Shown here one piece after another: positions 55,078 to 64,000 of a DNA stretch of 64,000 bases (positions are counted from its first letter, which is position 1; each line of letters opens with the position of its first letter). A program made the position numbers and the translations under genes. Source of the DNA: Enterococcus sp. RIT-PI-f (lineage in GTDB: Bacteria > Bacillota > Bacilli > Lactobacillales > Enterococcaceae); NCBI RefSeq assembly GCF_001297065.1, contig NZ_LHOX01000022.1:62001-126000 (forward strand), given 5' to 3'. The notes below the pieces were generated by a model that was not told the DNA's origin, made no database searches, and saw only the letters and a program-made list of their open reading frames with translations.

Positions 55078-55944
55078 CTAGCTCCAGCGTCGTTTTTGCA
55101 TCACTTGCAAAGTCAAAAAATTGAATATGACAATCAATGAGATCAGCAGAACTAAGCTAGAGAGTGTCAGGACATAACTATCAGAAATATTGCTTAAGAT
55201 TGAAGGAATATCAAAATTTGCGAGTTTGGTTGACAATAGACTTTCAAACGAGGCTGATTTCGCGAAATAAGCAATCACTAGCGCCACAGTTCCTACTCCA
55301 CCGATTGTCAAGGTGACTGCCCAAGTCTGCATGTAGGCCTGGATGATCAAGCAAACGAGCACCAGCAAAACCAGCAGCATCAAGACATTTGCCCCAGCGC
55401 CTGAAGGCAGCAAGGAAACCAAGTGACTCCAAAAATAGATCAATAATAATGCCGCCATCGTACCGATTGCTGCAATGATTTGACTTTCTGTCAGTGCAGA
55501 AATAAACATGCCCACGGCGATATACACACACCCAATCAAAAAGAAGACCAAAATAGCCGTATAATCGATTTTCAGATGGGCATCTCCCTGCAGTTTGATG
55601 ATCAAAGGACACAAACAAAAGACCAAGCAAGCCATCGCCAAGATACTGATCATTGCCAAATATTTCCCCACGACCACCGCATGCAATTTCAAAGGCGAAG
55701 TCAGCAATAGTTGGTCCGTTTTACTTTTTCTTTCTTCAGAAAAGGACCGCATCGTTAAGATCGGCACGGCTAAGATCATCATCAATAAACCTGAACTCAA
55801 GGCATAGGCAAAAAAGTTATAACCATAATTTAAATTGTATGTGACAAAATACACGCCAACAAAGCCAATCAGAAAGGCTAGAAAAAAACTACCAACCATA
55901 TTTTGAAAATAGGCCCGGTATTCTCGTTTATAGATTGCGATCAT
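55078..55944 (-). CDS. ABC transporter permease (GldF-like, ABC-2 type)
   Basis: A 288-residue membrane protein with six helices typical of ABC-2 permeases (YFLAF-like N terminus IAIYKREYRAYFQNMVGSFFLAF, MRSFSEERKSKTDQLLLTSPL is the coupling helix). The ATG overlaps the ATPase stop (ATGA). Substrate unknown. Confidence 0.9.
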   Translation of the reverse strand: MIAIYKREYRAYFQNMVGSFFLAFLIGFVGVYFVTYNLNYGYNFFAYALSSGLLMMILAVPILTMRSFSEERKSKTDQLLLTSPLKLHAVVVGKYLAMISILAMACLVFCLCPLIIKLQGDAHLKIDYTAILVFFLIGCVYIAVGMFISALTESQIIAAIGTMAALLLIYFWSHLVSLLPSGAGANVLMLLVLLVLVCLIIQAYMQTWAVTLTIGGVGTVALVIAYFAKSASFESLLSTKLANFDIPSILSNISDSYVLTLSSLVLLISLIVIFNFLTLQVMQKRRWS

Positions 55945-56924
55945 TGCACATCCTCCTTCACTTGTGCCGTTTCGACTGCATCTTGCGGCTGATTCATCAA
56001 TTCTAAAAAGACATCTTCCAGGCTATTGCTGACAGCATTCATCTGCAAAATAGCTAAGTCTGCTTGGGCAAATGCTTTGAACAAAGCCCGGCGGAAGTCG
56101 GCAGTATAGTCGCTTTCAATCGTTACGCGGCAAAAACCATCTTCTTCAAGCGCCAATTGATACCCGTCGATTGCAGGCATTGTTGCTAAGACAGCCGCGG
56201 TTTCTGCTTCAGTCCCTTCAATGATCAACTCTACTGTTTGGGCAGACGCCACCCGTGCCATCATTTGTGTCGTTGATTCACTAGCAATCAATTTGCCTTT
56301 CTGGATGATCAAAATATGATCACACACTTCCTGGACTTCTGCTAAAATATGTGAGCTCAATATCACGGTATGCTCTTGCGCCAACGCACGAATCAATTGA
56401 CGGATCTCAATGATTTGCTGCGGATCTAGACCAACAGTTGGTTCGTCCAAAATAACGATTGCTGGCCACCCGACCAATGCTTGCGCCAAACCGACCCGTT
56501 GCCGATAGCCTTTTGACAGATTTCGAATCAAACGGTGACGCACCTCTTGCAGCTTGACGCGATCCAATAGTTCCTCTATATGTTTCTTCTGGATTTCTTT
56601 GGCGATCCGTTTGATTTCCATCACAAAAGAAAGGTATTCTTCCACAGTCATTTCTGTGTATAGCGGTGGGATCTCTGGTAAATAGCCAATCCGTTTCTTT
56701 GTTTCTTCTGGTTCGAGCAGTACATCTTTTCCTTCCACTAAAACAGTGCCTGACGTAGCGCCGATATATCCTGTAATGATATTCATCGTCGTACTTTTCC
56801 CAGCACCATTCGCCCCTAATAACCCATAGACTTTCCCTTTTTCAATGGTAAAGTTCAGGTGATCTAAGGCGACATGGTTGCCGTATCTCTTGACCAGATC
56901 TTTGACTTCGATCAATTTGCTCAC
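55941..56924 (-). CDS. ABC transporter ATP-binding protein (GldA-like)
   Basis: A 327-residue ATPase: Walker A GANGAGKST, Q-loop region GYLPEIPPLY, signature LSKGYRQRVGLAQAL, Walker B VILDEPTVGLDP and switch His ILSSH. First gene of the four-gene ABC cluster, followed by the permease, GldG-like and DUF4340 genes. Confidence 0.93.
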   Translation of the reverse strand: MSKLIEVKDLVKRYGNHVALDHLNFTIEKGKVYGLLGANGAGKSTTMNIITGYIGATSGTVLVEGKDVLLEPEETKKRIGYLPEIPPLYTEMTVEEYLSFVMEIKRIAKEIQKKHIEELLDRVKLQEVRHRLIRNLSKGYRQRVGLAQALVGWPAIVILDEPTVGLDPQQIIEIRQLIRALAQEHTVILSSHILAEVQEVCDHILIIQKGKLIASESTTQMMARVASAQTVELIIEGTEAETAAVLATMPAIDGYQLALEEDGFCRVTIESDYTADFRRALFKAFAQADLAILQMNAVSNSLEDVFLELMNQPQDAVETAQVKEDVQ

Positions 56925-57062
56925 TCCGTTTCTATCAAAAAATACTCAGTTTATCGATACAAGAATAATGGCAGGTATGGAGATAAACGTTGTGATCTAC
57001 AGTAACAAGCGAAGCTTAAATGAAGGTTAAAGCGCACTGGTCAGATGCATGCAGACACAAAC

Positions 57063-57101
57063 AAAAAACACCGTTAGATTGGTTATCTCTAACGGTGTTT
57101 T
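57063..57101 (-). terminator. Terminator after glnA
   Basis: AAACACCGTTAGA with complement, and Ts on the minus strand. Confidence 0.92.
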
Positions 57102-57118
57102 CTATCAATGCGTGGTGC

Positions 57119-58459
57119 TTAGTATAATTCTAGGTATTGCTCTCTTTCCCATTCTGAGACAGTTTGTCTGAATGAAGCCCACTCTAAACGTTTTGCTTCA
57201 ACAAAGTTGGCATAGATGTGTTTGCCTAAGGCATCGATCATCACTGGATCTTTGCGCAATTCTTTGATGGCGTTATGAATAGTAGATGGCAGATCATCGA
57301 TTTGTGCTTCTGCACGTTCTTCTTCGTTCATGATGTAGATATTGCGGTCAACAGCTGGTGGTGGTGTCAATTCGCGTTTGATCCCATCAAGACCAGCTTG
57401 CAGCAAGACAGCCATCGCTAGGTATGGATTTGCCGATGGATCAACTGACCGTAATTCCAGACGTGTGGACAATCCCCGTGACTCAGGAACCCGAATCAAT
57501 GGTGAACGATTACGTCCTGACCATGCAACGTATACCGGTGCTTCATATCCTGGAACCAAACGTTTGTATGAATTGACCGTTGGGTTGCAGACAGCTGTAT
57601 ATGCCCGGGCATGTTCGATCAATCCTGCCAAGAAATGGTAGGCTGTTTCACTTAATTGCATTGGCCCTTCTTCATCAAAGAAGACATTTTCACTGTCTTT
57701 AAATAATGACATGTTGCAGTGCATCCCTGAACCGTTGATCCCAAACAATGGTTTTGGCATAAACGTCGCGTGTAGGCCGTGTTTGCGGGCAATGGTTTTG
57801 ACAACCAATTTAAATGTTTGGATGTTGTCGCAAGCTTCTACAGCATCAGCATATTTAAAGTCGATCTCATGTTGTCCTGGCGCTACTTCATGGTGAGAAG
57901 CTTCCACTTCAAAGCCCAAACTTTCTAATTCCAAGACGATATCGCGACGGCAGTTTTCACCTAAGTCCGTTGGGGCAAAATCGAAATAACCACCTTTATC
58001 ATTTAGCTCAGTGGTGATTTCACCGTTGTCATCTAATTTGAATAAGAAAAACTCAGGTTCTGGTCCAAGGTTGAAAGAAGTGAATCCTAAAGATTGCATA
58101 TCTGATAAAGCACGTTTCAAATTACCACGAGGATCTCCTGCGAATGGTGTACCGTCTGGATTATAAATATCACAAATCAAACGGGCTACTTTTCCGTGTT
58201 CGCTTTCCCAAGGGAAAACCATCCAGGTAGACAAATCAGGATATAAGTACATATCACTTTCTTCGATCCGTACAAAGCCTTCAATGGAAGAGCCGTCAAA
58301 CATCATTTTGTTTTCTAGCACTTTATCCAATTGGCTGACTGGTACTTCTACGTTCTTGTTGCTTCCTAAAATATCCGTGAACATCAAACGTAAGAAACGC
58401 ACGTTTTCGTCTTTCACGATTTGTTTGATATCTTCAGCAGTTCTTTCAATTTTTGGCAT
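57119..58459 (-). CDS. glnA: Glutamine synthetase type I
   Basis: A 446-residue GSI-alpha enzyme: [22 protein letters not shown] (N-terminal loop), [32 protein letters not shown], and the catalytic [11 protein letters not shown]. The adenylylation Tyr region typical of beta forms is not present, as expected for Bacillota. It lies 50 bases downstream of glnR, so it shares the GlnR-controlled promoter. Confidence 0.97.
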   Translation of the reverse strand: MPKIERTAEDIKQIVKDENVRFLRLMFTDILGSNKNVEVPVSQLDKVLENKMMFDGSSIEGFVRIEESDMYLYPDLSTWMVFPWESEHGKVARLICDIYNPDGTPFAGDPRGNLKRALSDMQSLGFTSFNLGPEPEFFLFKLDDNGEITTELNDKGGYFDFAPTDLGENCRRDIVLELESLGFEVEASHHEVAPGQHEIDFKYADAVEACDNIQTFKLVVKTIARKHGLHATFMPKPLFGINGSGMHCNMSLFKDSENVFFDEEGPMQLSETAYHFLAGLIEHARAYTAVCNPTVNSYKRLVPGYEAPVYVAWSGRNRSPLIRVPESRGLSTRLELRSVDPSANPYLAMAVLLQAGLDGIKRELTPPPAVDRNIYIMNEEERAEAQIDDLPSTIHNAIKELRKDPVMIDALGKHIYANFVEAKRLEWASFRQTVSEWEREQYLELY

Positions 58460-58509
58460 AGTATCCCTTCCTTTTTCCCATTCTTGAATTTAATTTTATC
58501 AACATTGAT

Positions 58510-58890
58510 CTACATACGTGGACCTTTTTGTTGGTAGGGCTGTTGCTGATGCAAACCACCTTGTGCCAGCAATTCATCATAGAAAATACGACGAACATCT
58601 TCATCCGTTAGTGGCGGCTTGTTTTTTGCTTCTTTTTCTTTGGCAACCTTCATTTCATACACACGCTTGATCCCAGCCATGTTCAATCCATCGGAAAGAT
58701 AGTCTTTGATTTCCAATAAGGTATCAATGTCATTCAATGAATACATGCGGCGATTACCATCGCTGCGTTCTGGATGAATCAATTCTTGTTCTTCATAATA
58801 GCGAATCTGACGTGCGGTTAAATCAGTCAACTTCATGACCGTTCCGATTGGAAAGACAGACATCGACCGCCGCAATTCTTTTTCCCGCAT
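58510..58890 (-). CDS. glnR: GlnR nitrogen regulator (MerR family)
   Basis: A 126-residue repressor: N-terminal winged helix (FPIGTVMKLTDLTARQIRYYEEQELIHPERSDGNRRMYS), a coiled dimerisation helix, and the C-terminal QQQPYQQKGPRM tail that interacts with feedback-inhibited glutamine synthetase in relatives. It has a GlnR box upstream, so it is autoregulated with glnA. Confidence 0.96.
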   Translation of the reverse strand: MREKELRRSMSVFPIGTVMKLTDLTARQIRYYEEQELIHPERSDGNRRMYSLNDIDTLLEIKDYLSDGLNMAGIKRVYEMKVAKEKEAKNKPPLTDEDVRRIFYDELLAQGGLHQQQPYQQKGPRM

Positions 58891-58937
58891 AGCTTGGCTC
58901 CTCTCAGGTACAAATGGTGTTGCTTTACTTCATGGAA

Positions 58938-58966
58938 ACTATACCAATTCTAAAAACGTCTGTCAA
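58938..58966 (-). promoter_or_regulatory. glnR-glnA promoter
   Basis: Minus-strand TTGACA (58961-58966), 17 bases, TATAGT (58938-58943). Confidence 0.88.
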
Positions 58967-58973
58967 CCCCTCA

Positions 58974-58990
58974 TGTTAGAAAAAGTGACA
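58974..58990. promoter_or_regulatory. GlnR box
   Basis: TGTTA-N7-TGACA matches TGTNA-N7-TNACA, and lies just upstream of the -35 element. Confidence 0.88.
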
Positions 58991-59155
58991 TATAAATAAA
59001 TGTTTTTTTCTGAATATTCAATTAAAGCCTTTTCATCGACGATTTATCCGTATGAACCTGCTATTTTCCCCACCCTATCATGATACCTTCCCCCCCTAAA
59101 CGGATAAAGCTGAGGTCGATTGGCATCCTCTCGAGGGAAATTTGTTGAAGAACAG
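58991..59155. other. Intergenic region, no gene seen
   Basis: The gap from glnR to hflX is 308 bases. Apart from the glnR promoter, the GlnR box and the hflX terminator I see nothing coding here. Confidence 0.6.
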
Positions 59156-59184
59156 CAAAAAGCTGTGCATGCCATGCACAGCTT
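59156..59184 (-). terminator. Terminator after hflX
   Basis: AAGCTGTGCATG with complement and Ts on the minus strand. Confidence 0.88.
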
Positions 59185-59198
59185 CGTCTCATTTGCTA

Positions 59199-60440
59199 TC
59201 ATTCGTCTTCTTCTTCCATTCGACGGATCGGTGAAGAATCCGCCAACGCAAAACCTTTGATATGGTAGGTTTGTGTTTCTTCGTCAAAGGTATTTGTCAA
59301 TACCAGCGATTCTCTTTTGAGCCGATTCAATTCTTTGCCTTCATCTGCCGCCAAGATCAAATGATAGGGTTGCAATAGTTGCATCAATTCCCGTTTGATT
59401 GCCTGACTCAAGCGTTCCTTGCCTTTGGTGCTTTTGGCAGAAATCAAGACATGGGGAAATAGGGTTGGCACAAATTGATCTTCATCGATTTGATCCGCTT
59501 TGTTGTAAACAGTCAAAATCGGCATACTGGTAAGATCCAGCTCCTCCATCAGACGCAGCACAGTTTGTTCTTGCTGGATCCGTTCTGGCGAACTGGCATC
59601 AACGACGTGCAGCAACATGTCCATATTGCGGCTTTCTTCTAGCGTCGAATGGAACGCATCGATCAATTGTGTCGGCAAGTCTTGGATAAACCCAACGGTA
59701 TCCGTCATGGTCACTTCCAAGCCCTCTGGCAGCCGCCAGCGCTTGGTCAATGGATCTAACGTGGCGAATAGCTGGTCTTGCTCATAGGTAGCCGCACTGG
59801 TCAGCATATTTAAGATCGTTGATTTGCCCGCATTGGTGTAGCCAATCAAACCGATTTGAAAAATCTGGCTGTCTTTCCGCTTTTGTCTCGTACGATCACG
59901 ATGTGCCGCCACTTCTTTCAAATCTCGTTTGATATTGGTGATTCGATTACGGATGTGCCGTCGATCTGTTTCCAACTTGGTTTCACCAGGTCCACGGGTC
60001 CCGATCCCTCCGCCTAAACGTGACATATTCTTCCCTTGACCGATCAATCGAGGCAAAAGATAATTCAATTGCGCCAACTCGACCTGCATTTTCCCTTCAC
60101 TGGAACGCGCCCGCATCGCAAAAATATCTAAAATCAACTGGACACGATCAATGACCGGGATCTCTAGCACTTCACCTAAAATTTGGCTTTGACGAGGGGT
60201 CAGCTCATGGTTAAAAATGACCAGGTCTGCTTCGTGGGCTTCTGCCAATTGTTGTAATTCAGTCACTTTGCCTTTACCGATAACCGTTTGACGATCCGGT
60301 TGCGGCCGCTTTTGGACCATTGAAAAGACGACTTCCCCATTAGCCGTTTTGGTCAGATTCTTCAATTCTTTCATTGAGGACTCAAATTGTTGATAGTTTT
60401 TTTCGGTTTCTACACCGACTAAAATCACGCGTTCACTCAT
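59199..60440 (-). CDS. hflX: HflX ribosome-associated GTPase
   Basis: A 413-residue GTPase that rescues or splits stalled ribosomes under stress. N-terminal HflX domain (TVIGKGKVTELQQLAE; VIFNHELTPRQSQILGEVL), a helical linker with GPGETKLETDRR, then G domain: GYTNAGKSTILNML, DTVGFI, NKAD. The ATG at 60440 has GGAGGAG eight bases upstream; the longer frame is not used. It overlaps the miaA stop (ATGA). Confidence 0.95.
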   Translation of the reverse strand: MSERVILVGVETEKNYQQFESSMKELKNLTKTANGEVVFSMVQKRPQPDRQTVIGKGKVTELQQLAEAHEADLVIFNHELTPRQSQILGEVLEIPVIDRVQLILDIFAMRARSSEGKMQVELAQLNYLLPRLIGQGKNMSRLGGGIGTRGPGETKLETDRRHIRNRITNIKRDLKEVAAHRDRTRQKRKDSQIFQIGLIGYTNAGKSTILNMLTSAATYEQDQLFATLDPLTKRWRLPEGLEVTMTDTVGFIQDLPTQLIDAFHSTLEESRNMDMLLHVVDASSPERIQQEQTVLRLMEELDLTSMPILTVYNKADQIDEDQFVPTLFPHVLISAKSTKGKERLSQAIKRELMQLLQPYHLILAADEGKELNRLKRESLVLTNTFDEETQTYHIKGFALADSSPIRRMEEEDE

Positions 60441-61357
60441 TTCTTCTCCTCCAACCATTGATCGATTTCTAACATGATTTGTTTTTGCCTATCGGGCGCT
60501 TGAACGAGATCGACCCACCGCGGTGTCATCCGATTCGAAAACCAAGTCAGCTGGCGTTTGGCATAGCGTCGAGAGTTTTGTTTGATTTGTTCAACGGCAT
60601 CAGTTAACGACTGATAGCCTTCGATATAAGGCAAAAATTCTTTATAGCCGATCCCTCTGGCAGCTTGTGCCTCTGGGTAGCGCAGCACCTGTTGTGCTTC
60701 CTTGAGCAGTCCTAATGCCATCATTTGATCCACTCGTTGATTGATCCGTTGGTATAACAAGTCGCGATCAGTGGTCAGACCCAGCATAAAATAGTCGTAC
60801 AGTGCTTTAGGTGTCTCTTGCGGTGCAGTGATACTTCTGCCGGTTGTTTCAAAAACTTCTAACGCCCGAATGACCTTACGTACATTGTTATAGTGGATTT
60901 TTTCAGCGGCGGCCGGATCGATCTTTTGCAATTTCTGCCACATCGCTTCCTTGCCTAGCTGCTCTGCTAACGCTTGGTAATGCAGACGAACTTGACTGTC
61001 GCCTTCTTCGGCAGCACCCAGCTGATAATCATACAGCAACGCCTGAATATACAAACCAGTCCCACCTACCACGATTGGCAGGTGGCCTCGGTCGCTGATC
61101 TCAGCAATTTTCTTGCGGGCCATTTCTTGAAACATCGCCACAGAATAATTTTCGGTCATGTCACGGATATCGATCAAATGATGCGGGGCTTGTGCCAATT
61201 CTTCTGTGGTGGCTTTGGCGGTCCCTATATCCAAATGGCGATAGATCTGCATGGAATCACCACTGATGATTTCTCCTTGATATTGCTTGGCTAACGCAAG
61301 ACTGAGGGCTGTTTTGCCAACTGCAGTAGGACCAACGATCACTAGCACTTTGTTCAT
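60437..61357 (-). CDS. miaA: tRNA dimethylallyltransferase
   Basis: A 306-residue enzyme that isopentenylates A37 of tRNAs reading UNN codons. GPTAVGKTALSLALA (P loop), SGDSMQIYRHLDIGTAK, PHHLIDIRD, GGTGLYIQALLYD and NVRKVIRALEVFE are diagnostic. Overlaps its upstream neighbour (glycerophosphodiesterase) by four bases and hflX by four. Confidence 0.97.
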   Translation of the reverse strand: MNKVLVIVGPTAVGKTALSLALAKQYQGEIISGDSMQIYRHLDIGTAKATTEELAQAPHHLIDIRDMTENYSVAMFQEMARKKIAEISDRGHLPIVVGGTGLYIQALLYDYQLGAAEEGDSQVRLHYQALAEQLGKEAMWQKLQKIDPAAAEKIHYNNVRKVIRALEVFETTGRSITAPQETPKALYDYFMLGLTTDRDLLYQRINQRVDQMMALGLLKEAQQVLRYPEAQAARGIGYKEFLPYIEGYQSLTDAVEQIKQNSRRYAKRQLTWFSNRMTPRWVDLVQAPDRQKQIMLEIDQWLEEKK

Positions 61358-62100
61358 TTGCTTTGTTCCTCGCGAAATGCTTGCACGACACTTCGGGCTC
61401 TTTCTGGAAAGTCAGTAATGATCCCCGTCACGCCTAAGCGCAAACACATGCGCATCAACGGCTCTTCATTGATTGTCCATGGACGCAGGGAGATGGGAAA
61501 TGCTGCAGCTGTTTCAGGATTGGCTTCGATCCAACCATACGCAGGATGCAGCCCTTCGATATACGGTCTGCGCAACGCGAGTGCGGGTTTATCAGCAGCT
61601 TTGCCCATAATAAAATTCAGTTTCGCTTCTGGATCGATGGCATGGATGCGATCCAAAGAATCTATGTTGAATGAACAGTACCAATGCGTAAATGGCCACG
61701 ACTGACTGTTCAATAATGCCGCCGTTTTTTCTTCGATGCCTGGATACGTGTAATGATCCGTTTTCAACTCAACGGTCAGGATCCCTCGATAGTTTTTTGC
61801 TGCCAAAAGATCTAGGACCTCTTTAAGGGTGGGGATCTTGGCTGCTTTGAATTCATCAGAAAACCAGCTGCCAGCATTCAATTCCTTCAGTTGCGCCACC
61901 GTCAAATCACAGATGCGGCCTTTGCCATTCGTTGTGCGATCCACGGTTTCATCATGCATGACGATCAGTTGTTCATCTTTTGACAGATGGACATCTAATT
62001 CAATGATATCCGCTTTGACACGGACAGCTTCGGCGAAAGCTGGCAAGGTGTTTTCCGGACGATTGCCGCTGCTTCCTCGATGCGCCACGATTTGTACCAT
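61354..62100 (-). CDS. Glycerophosphodiester phosphodiesterase
   Basis: A 248-residue cytoplasmic GDPD enzyme releasing glycerol-3-phosphate: AHRGSSGNRPENTLPAF, ELDVHLSKDEQLIVMHDETVDRTTNG (metal and catalytic residues), LTVELKTD. No signal peptide. First of the miaA-hflX unit; overlaps are ATGA type. Confidence 0.95.
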   Translation of the reverse strand: MVQIVAHRGSSGNRPENTLPAFAEAVRVKADIIELDVHLSKDEQLIVMHDETVDRTTNGKGRICDLTVAQLKELNAGSWFSDEFKAAKIPTLKEVLDLLAAKNYRGILTVELKTDHYTYPGIEEKTAALLNSQSWPFTHWYCSFNIDSLDRIHAIDPEAKLNFIMGKAADKPALALRRPYIEGLHPAYGWIEANPETAAAFPISLRPWTINEEPLMRMCLRLGVTGIITDFPERARSVVQAFREEQSK

Positions 62101-62186
62101 AAACGTTTCACTCCATTCTTTGTTTCTATTCTAACACGTCACACGCCAGAACCAAATATCCGCTTGTTCTATCTCGTACCCAATCA

Positions 62187-62223
62187 AAGACCCTAATGCC
62201 ATTTTTACCGACATTAGGGTCTT
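62187..62223. terminator. Hairpin between the membrane protein and GDPD genes
   Basis: AAGACCCTAATG with its complement. T tracts are not adjacent, so it may be weak or only structural. Confidence 0.5.
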
Positions 62224-62270
62224 CCAGCGTTTTTTTTGAAAGAAAACTGACGCGCTTCATGAAGCGTTGA

Positions 62271-62789
62271 TCAAAGACTTTTTGAAAAATAAGTCAACGG
62301 TTCATTGGTAAGATTCTTGATTTGACTTTTGCGTTCATTGACCATTTCCACTAATGTGTCTAAGAAATTCTCCATGATCACTCGTCCACCCTTATAGGTA
62401 TACCCGCCAATTTTCACCGTTTCATCTGGCGACAAGATCACACGACGGGTGCCAATTTTTTTGAAAAATTCTTCCAAAAAATAATTGGGCAGATAAAAAC
62501 TATTTTGTGCAGCAAATGATTGCAGATACGCAAAATCATCAATCGTGATATAGCAATCGTCGAATGCATCGAAACTCACATACGCATCCATCAAAATCAC
62601 CCGCTTTTGTAAAATTTCGCTGATTTTTTGATTGAGCAAAACCAATGTTTCGATTTCTTTGACTTTATGTTCCAGCAAACGCCGTTTTTTTTCTTTGCGT
62701 TCCTCATAACGTATTCTCAAATTAAAAATGATGGTGACTAAAATAGCACCTACGATGACACCAATAAATCCTGATATTGCTACTGCCAT
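62271..62789 (-). CDS. Hypothetical membrane-anchored protein (172 aa)
   Basis: Not recognised. One N-terminal transmembrane helix (about 3-24, VAISGFIGVIVGAILVTIIFNL), then a basic segment (RYEERKEKKRRLLEHKVKEIE) that may be coiled coil, and a soluble alpha/beta part (FDDCYITIDDFAYLQSFAAQ). AAAGGAAGG lies about nine bases before the ATG. It precedes the GDPD gene by about 170 bases. Confidence 0.7.
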   Translation of the reverse strand: MAVAISGFIGVIVGAILVTIIFNLRIRYEERKEKKRRLLEHKVKEIETLVLLNQKISEILQKRVILMDAYVSFDAFDDCYITIDDFAYLQSFAAQNSFYLPNYFLEEFFKKIGTRRVILSPDETVKIGGYTYKGGRVIMENFLDTLVEMVNERKSQIKNLTNEPLTYFSKSL

Positions 62790-62867
62790 TCTATTCGACC
62801 CTTCCTTTACCGCTTTCGTTTATTGTATCATAATTAAAAGAACCACAAAAAAGATAACGAACTTTTT

Positions 62868-62898
62868 ATTTGACCTTTATTGACCTAATGGGTATACT
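62868..62898 (+). promoter_or_regulatory. clpP promoter with CtsR box
   Basis: TTGACC (62870-62875), 17 bases, TATACT (62893-62898). On the reverse strand AGGTCAATAAAGGTCAAAT (62868-62886) fits the CtsR repeat RGTCAAANANRGTCAAA and covers the -35 box. Confidence 0.9.
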
Positions 62899-62966
62899 AT
62901 CTCTTAGATATTGCGAAAACTTTATGCTAAACTATATCTATATCGATTTTTAGGAGGACGACGAAC

Positions 62967-63557
62967 ATGAATTTAATTCCTACAGTCATTGAACAATCAT
63001 CTCGTGGTGAAAGAGCGTACGACATCTACTCTCGTCTATTGAAAGACCGCATCATTATGCTGAGCGGCCAAGTCACAGACGATTTAGCAAACTCGATCAT
63101 TGCCCAATTACTTTTCTTAGATGCACAAGACTCTGAGAAAGATATCTACTTGTATATCAACTCTCCTGGCGGCAGCGTAACTGCTGGCTTGGCGATCTTT
63201 GATACCATGAACTTCATCAAAGCGGATGTGCAAACGATCGTCATGGGGATGGCTGCGTCAATGGGTTCATTCTTATTGACAGCCGGTGAAAAAGGCAAAC
63301 GGTTTGCCTTGCCAAATGCAGAAATCATGATTCACCAACCATTAGGTGGCGCGCAAGGTCAAGCAACTGAAATTGAGATTGCAGCGAAACACATCTTATT
63401 GACCCGTGAACGCTTGAATAAAATCTTGTCTGAACGTACAGGTCAACCAATTGAAGTCATCGAAAAAGATACCGACCGCGATAACTTCATGACTGCACAA
63501 GAAGCCAAAGATTACGGTTTGATCGACGAGATCATGGAATCAAATAAATTAAAATAA
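62967..63557 (+). CDS. clpP: ClpP ATP-dependent protease proteolytic subunit
   Basis: A 196-residue serine peptidase forming a 14-mer barrel. Ser98 in GMAASMGS, His123 in MIHQPLGG, and Asp near 172 form the triad. AGGAGG lies about ten bases before the ATG. It has its own CtsR-controlled promoter and terminator. Confidence 0.98.
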   Translation: MNLIPTVIEQSSRGERAYDIYSRLLKDRIIMLSGQVTDDLANSIIAQLLFLDAQDSEKDIYLYINSPGGSVTAGLAIFDTMNFIKADVQTIVMGMAASMGSFLLTAGEKGKRFALPNAEIMIHQPLGGAQGQATEIEIAAKHILLTRERLNKILSERTGQPIEVIEKDTDRDNFMTAQEAKDYGLIDEIMESNKLK

Positions 63558-63592
63558 GCTGAAACGGTCTGCTGTTTTGACCCTATCTTATT

Positions 63593-63628
63593 GGCTGTTG
63601 CCCTCTATAAGGTGCAACAGCTTTTTTT
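63593..63628 (+). terminator. Terminator after clpP
   Basis: GCTGTTGC and GCAACAGC stem followed by seven Ts. Confidence 0.92.
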
Positions 63629-63648
63629 ATGCAACCATGACTTTCTCA

Positions 63649-63703
63649 TTGACAGATGAGTGAATCAGGTATATATTAACCATCGAACAGTTAGATATCT
63701 AAC
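63649..63703 (+). promoter_or_regulatory. Promoter and palindromic operator of the MarR-type gene
   Basis: TTGACA (63649-63654), 17 bases, TATATT (63672-63677). The perfect palindrome GTTAGATATCTAAC (63690-63703) lies at the start-site region, the typical place for MarR autorepression. Confidence 0.85.
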
Positions 63704-63726
63704 AGAAAACAGTTGGAGGGATTTGG

Positions 63727-64000
63727 ATGGTCAAACTTGAAGTGTCACATTTGATGCGTTCCATTATGATCAAGTCACAATGGGCGATGGAAGCAAAGTT
63801 CAAAGAATTAGATATCACGCAGCAACAAGCGCGGGCTATTTCTTATATTATCGATCATGAGTCCCATGGGTTGATCCAAAAAGAGATGGCCGATGCTTTC
63901 CAAAGAAGAAGTGCGAGTATCACGAGTCTATTACAGGGGTTGGAAAGCCGAGGCTATATCGAACGGCGAATCCCTAAGGAAAATGAACGCCAAAAAATGA
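63727..64000 (+). CDS. MarR-family transcriptional regulator, 3' end cut by window edge
   Basis: About 91 residues visible. The winged-helix pattern is clear: LDITQQQARAISYIID, then LIQKEMADAFQRRSASITSLLQGLESRGYIERR and a wing beginning PKENERQK. GGAGGG lies about six bases before the ATG. A palindrome between its promoter and the start suggests autoregulation; the target (often an efflux pump) is beyond the window. Confidence 0.88.
   Translation, partial: MVKLEVSHLMRSIMIKSQWAMEAKFKELDITQQQARAISYIIDHESHGLIQKEMADAFQRRSASITSLLQGLESRGYIERRIPKENERQKM

Overview
The window is chromosomal DNA of a low-GC Gram-positive coccus, almost certainly Enterococcus. The reasons are the walRK-yycHI-walJ cluster, a WxL surface-protein (csc) locus with Mga-like regulators, a glpK-glpO-glpF operon with an H2O2-forming glycerophosphate oxidase, class Ib nrdHEF, and CIRCE, CtsR, CcpA and GlnR sites of Bacillota type. 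From memory, the glycerol kinase (His at residue 232) looks very close to that of E. casseliflavus, so the E. casseliflavus/gallinarum group is my best guess; I could not run a search. I see no insertion sequence, prophage or CRISPR array. Several genes start with GTG or TTG (groES, walR, yycI, the DUF92 gene).

Layout. 1-1143: 5' part of groES with its CIRCE operator, and a CPBP protease. 1144-4783: phospho-beta-glucosidase, a cellobiose-type PTS IIC and an RpiR regulator. 4822-10398: the essential cell-wall two-component system walR-walK-yycH-yycI-walJ, tightly overlapped. 10546-12394: degV, a DUF1836 gene and tRNA-Lys(CUU). 12493-23075: an orphan gene, then a WxL/csc surface locus of about 10 kb (small sortase-anchored protein, two short WxL proteins, a DUF916 protein, a giant WxL adhesin with 240-bp repeats) bracketed by two paralogous Mga-like regulators.

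23339-26317: two small stress or detoxification modules, an ArsR-type regulator with an OYE-type flavin oxidoreductase and padC/padR for phenolic acids. 26393-33664: a CapA-like protein, then a LacI-controlled sugar operon (epimerase, RpiB-like isomerase, unknown barrel protein, PTS IIBCA, DUF4867-like protein) whose substrate is unknown. 33682-36438: feoA (double domain)-feoB-Cys-rich small protein under a Fur box. 36679-40332: nrdH-nrdE-nrdF under paired NrdR boxes. 40389-48428: an esterase-like hydrolase, the glycerol operon with a perfect cre, and a two-gene unit of a flavin oxidoreductase lacking the usual NADH-oxidase cysteine with an Mga/PRD-like regulator.

48563-56924: DUF92 protein, MgtC family protein, nagB with two NagR/DasR-type operators, a LysM protein, a YxeA-like protein and a GldA/F/G-like ABC cluster with DUF4340. 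57119-62789: glnR-glnA, and a unit of a membrane protein, glycerophosphodiesterase, miaA and hflX. 62870-64000: clpP with a CtsR box over its promoter, and the start of a MarR-type gene with a palindromic operator.

The most distinctive parts are the LacI-controlled sugar operon, the ArsR/OYE pair with duplicated operators and a probably leaderless regulator mRNA, and the csc locus with paired regulators and an internal terminator. All functional names rest on reading the translated sequences; none was checked by database search.
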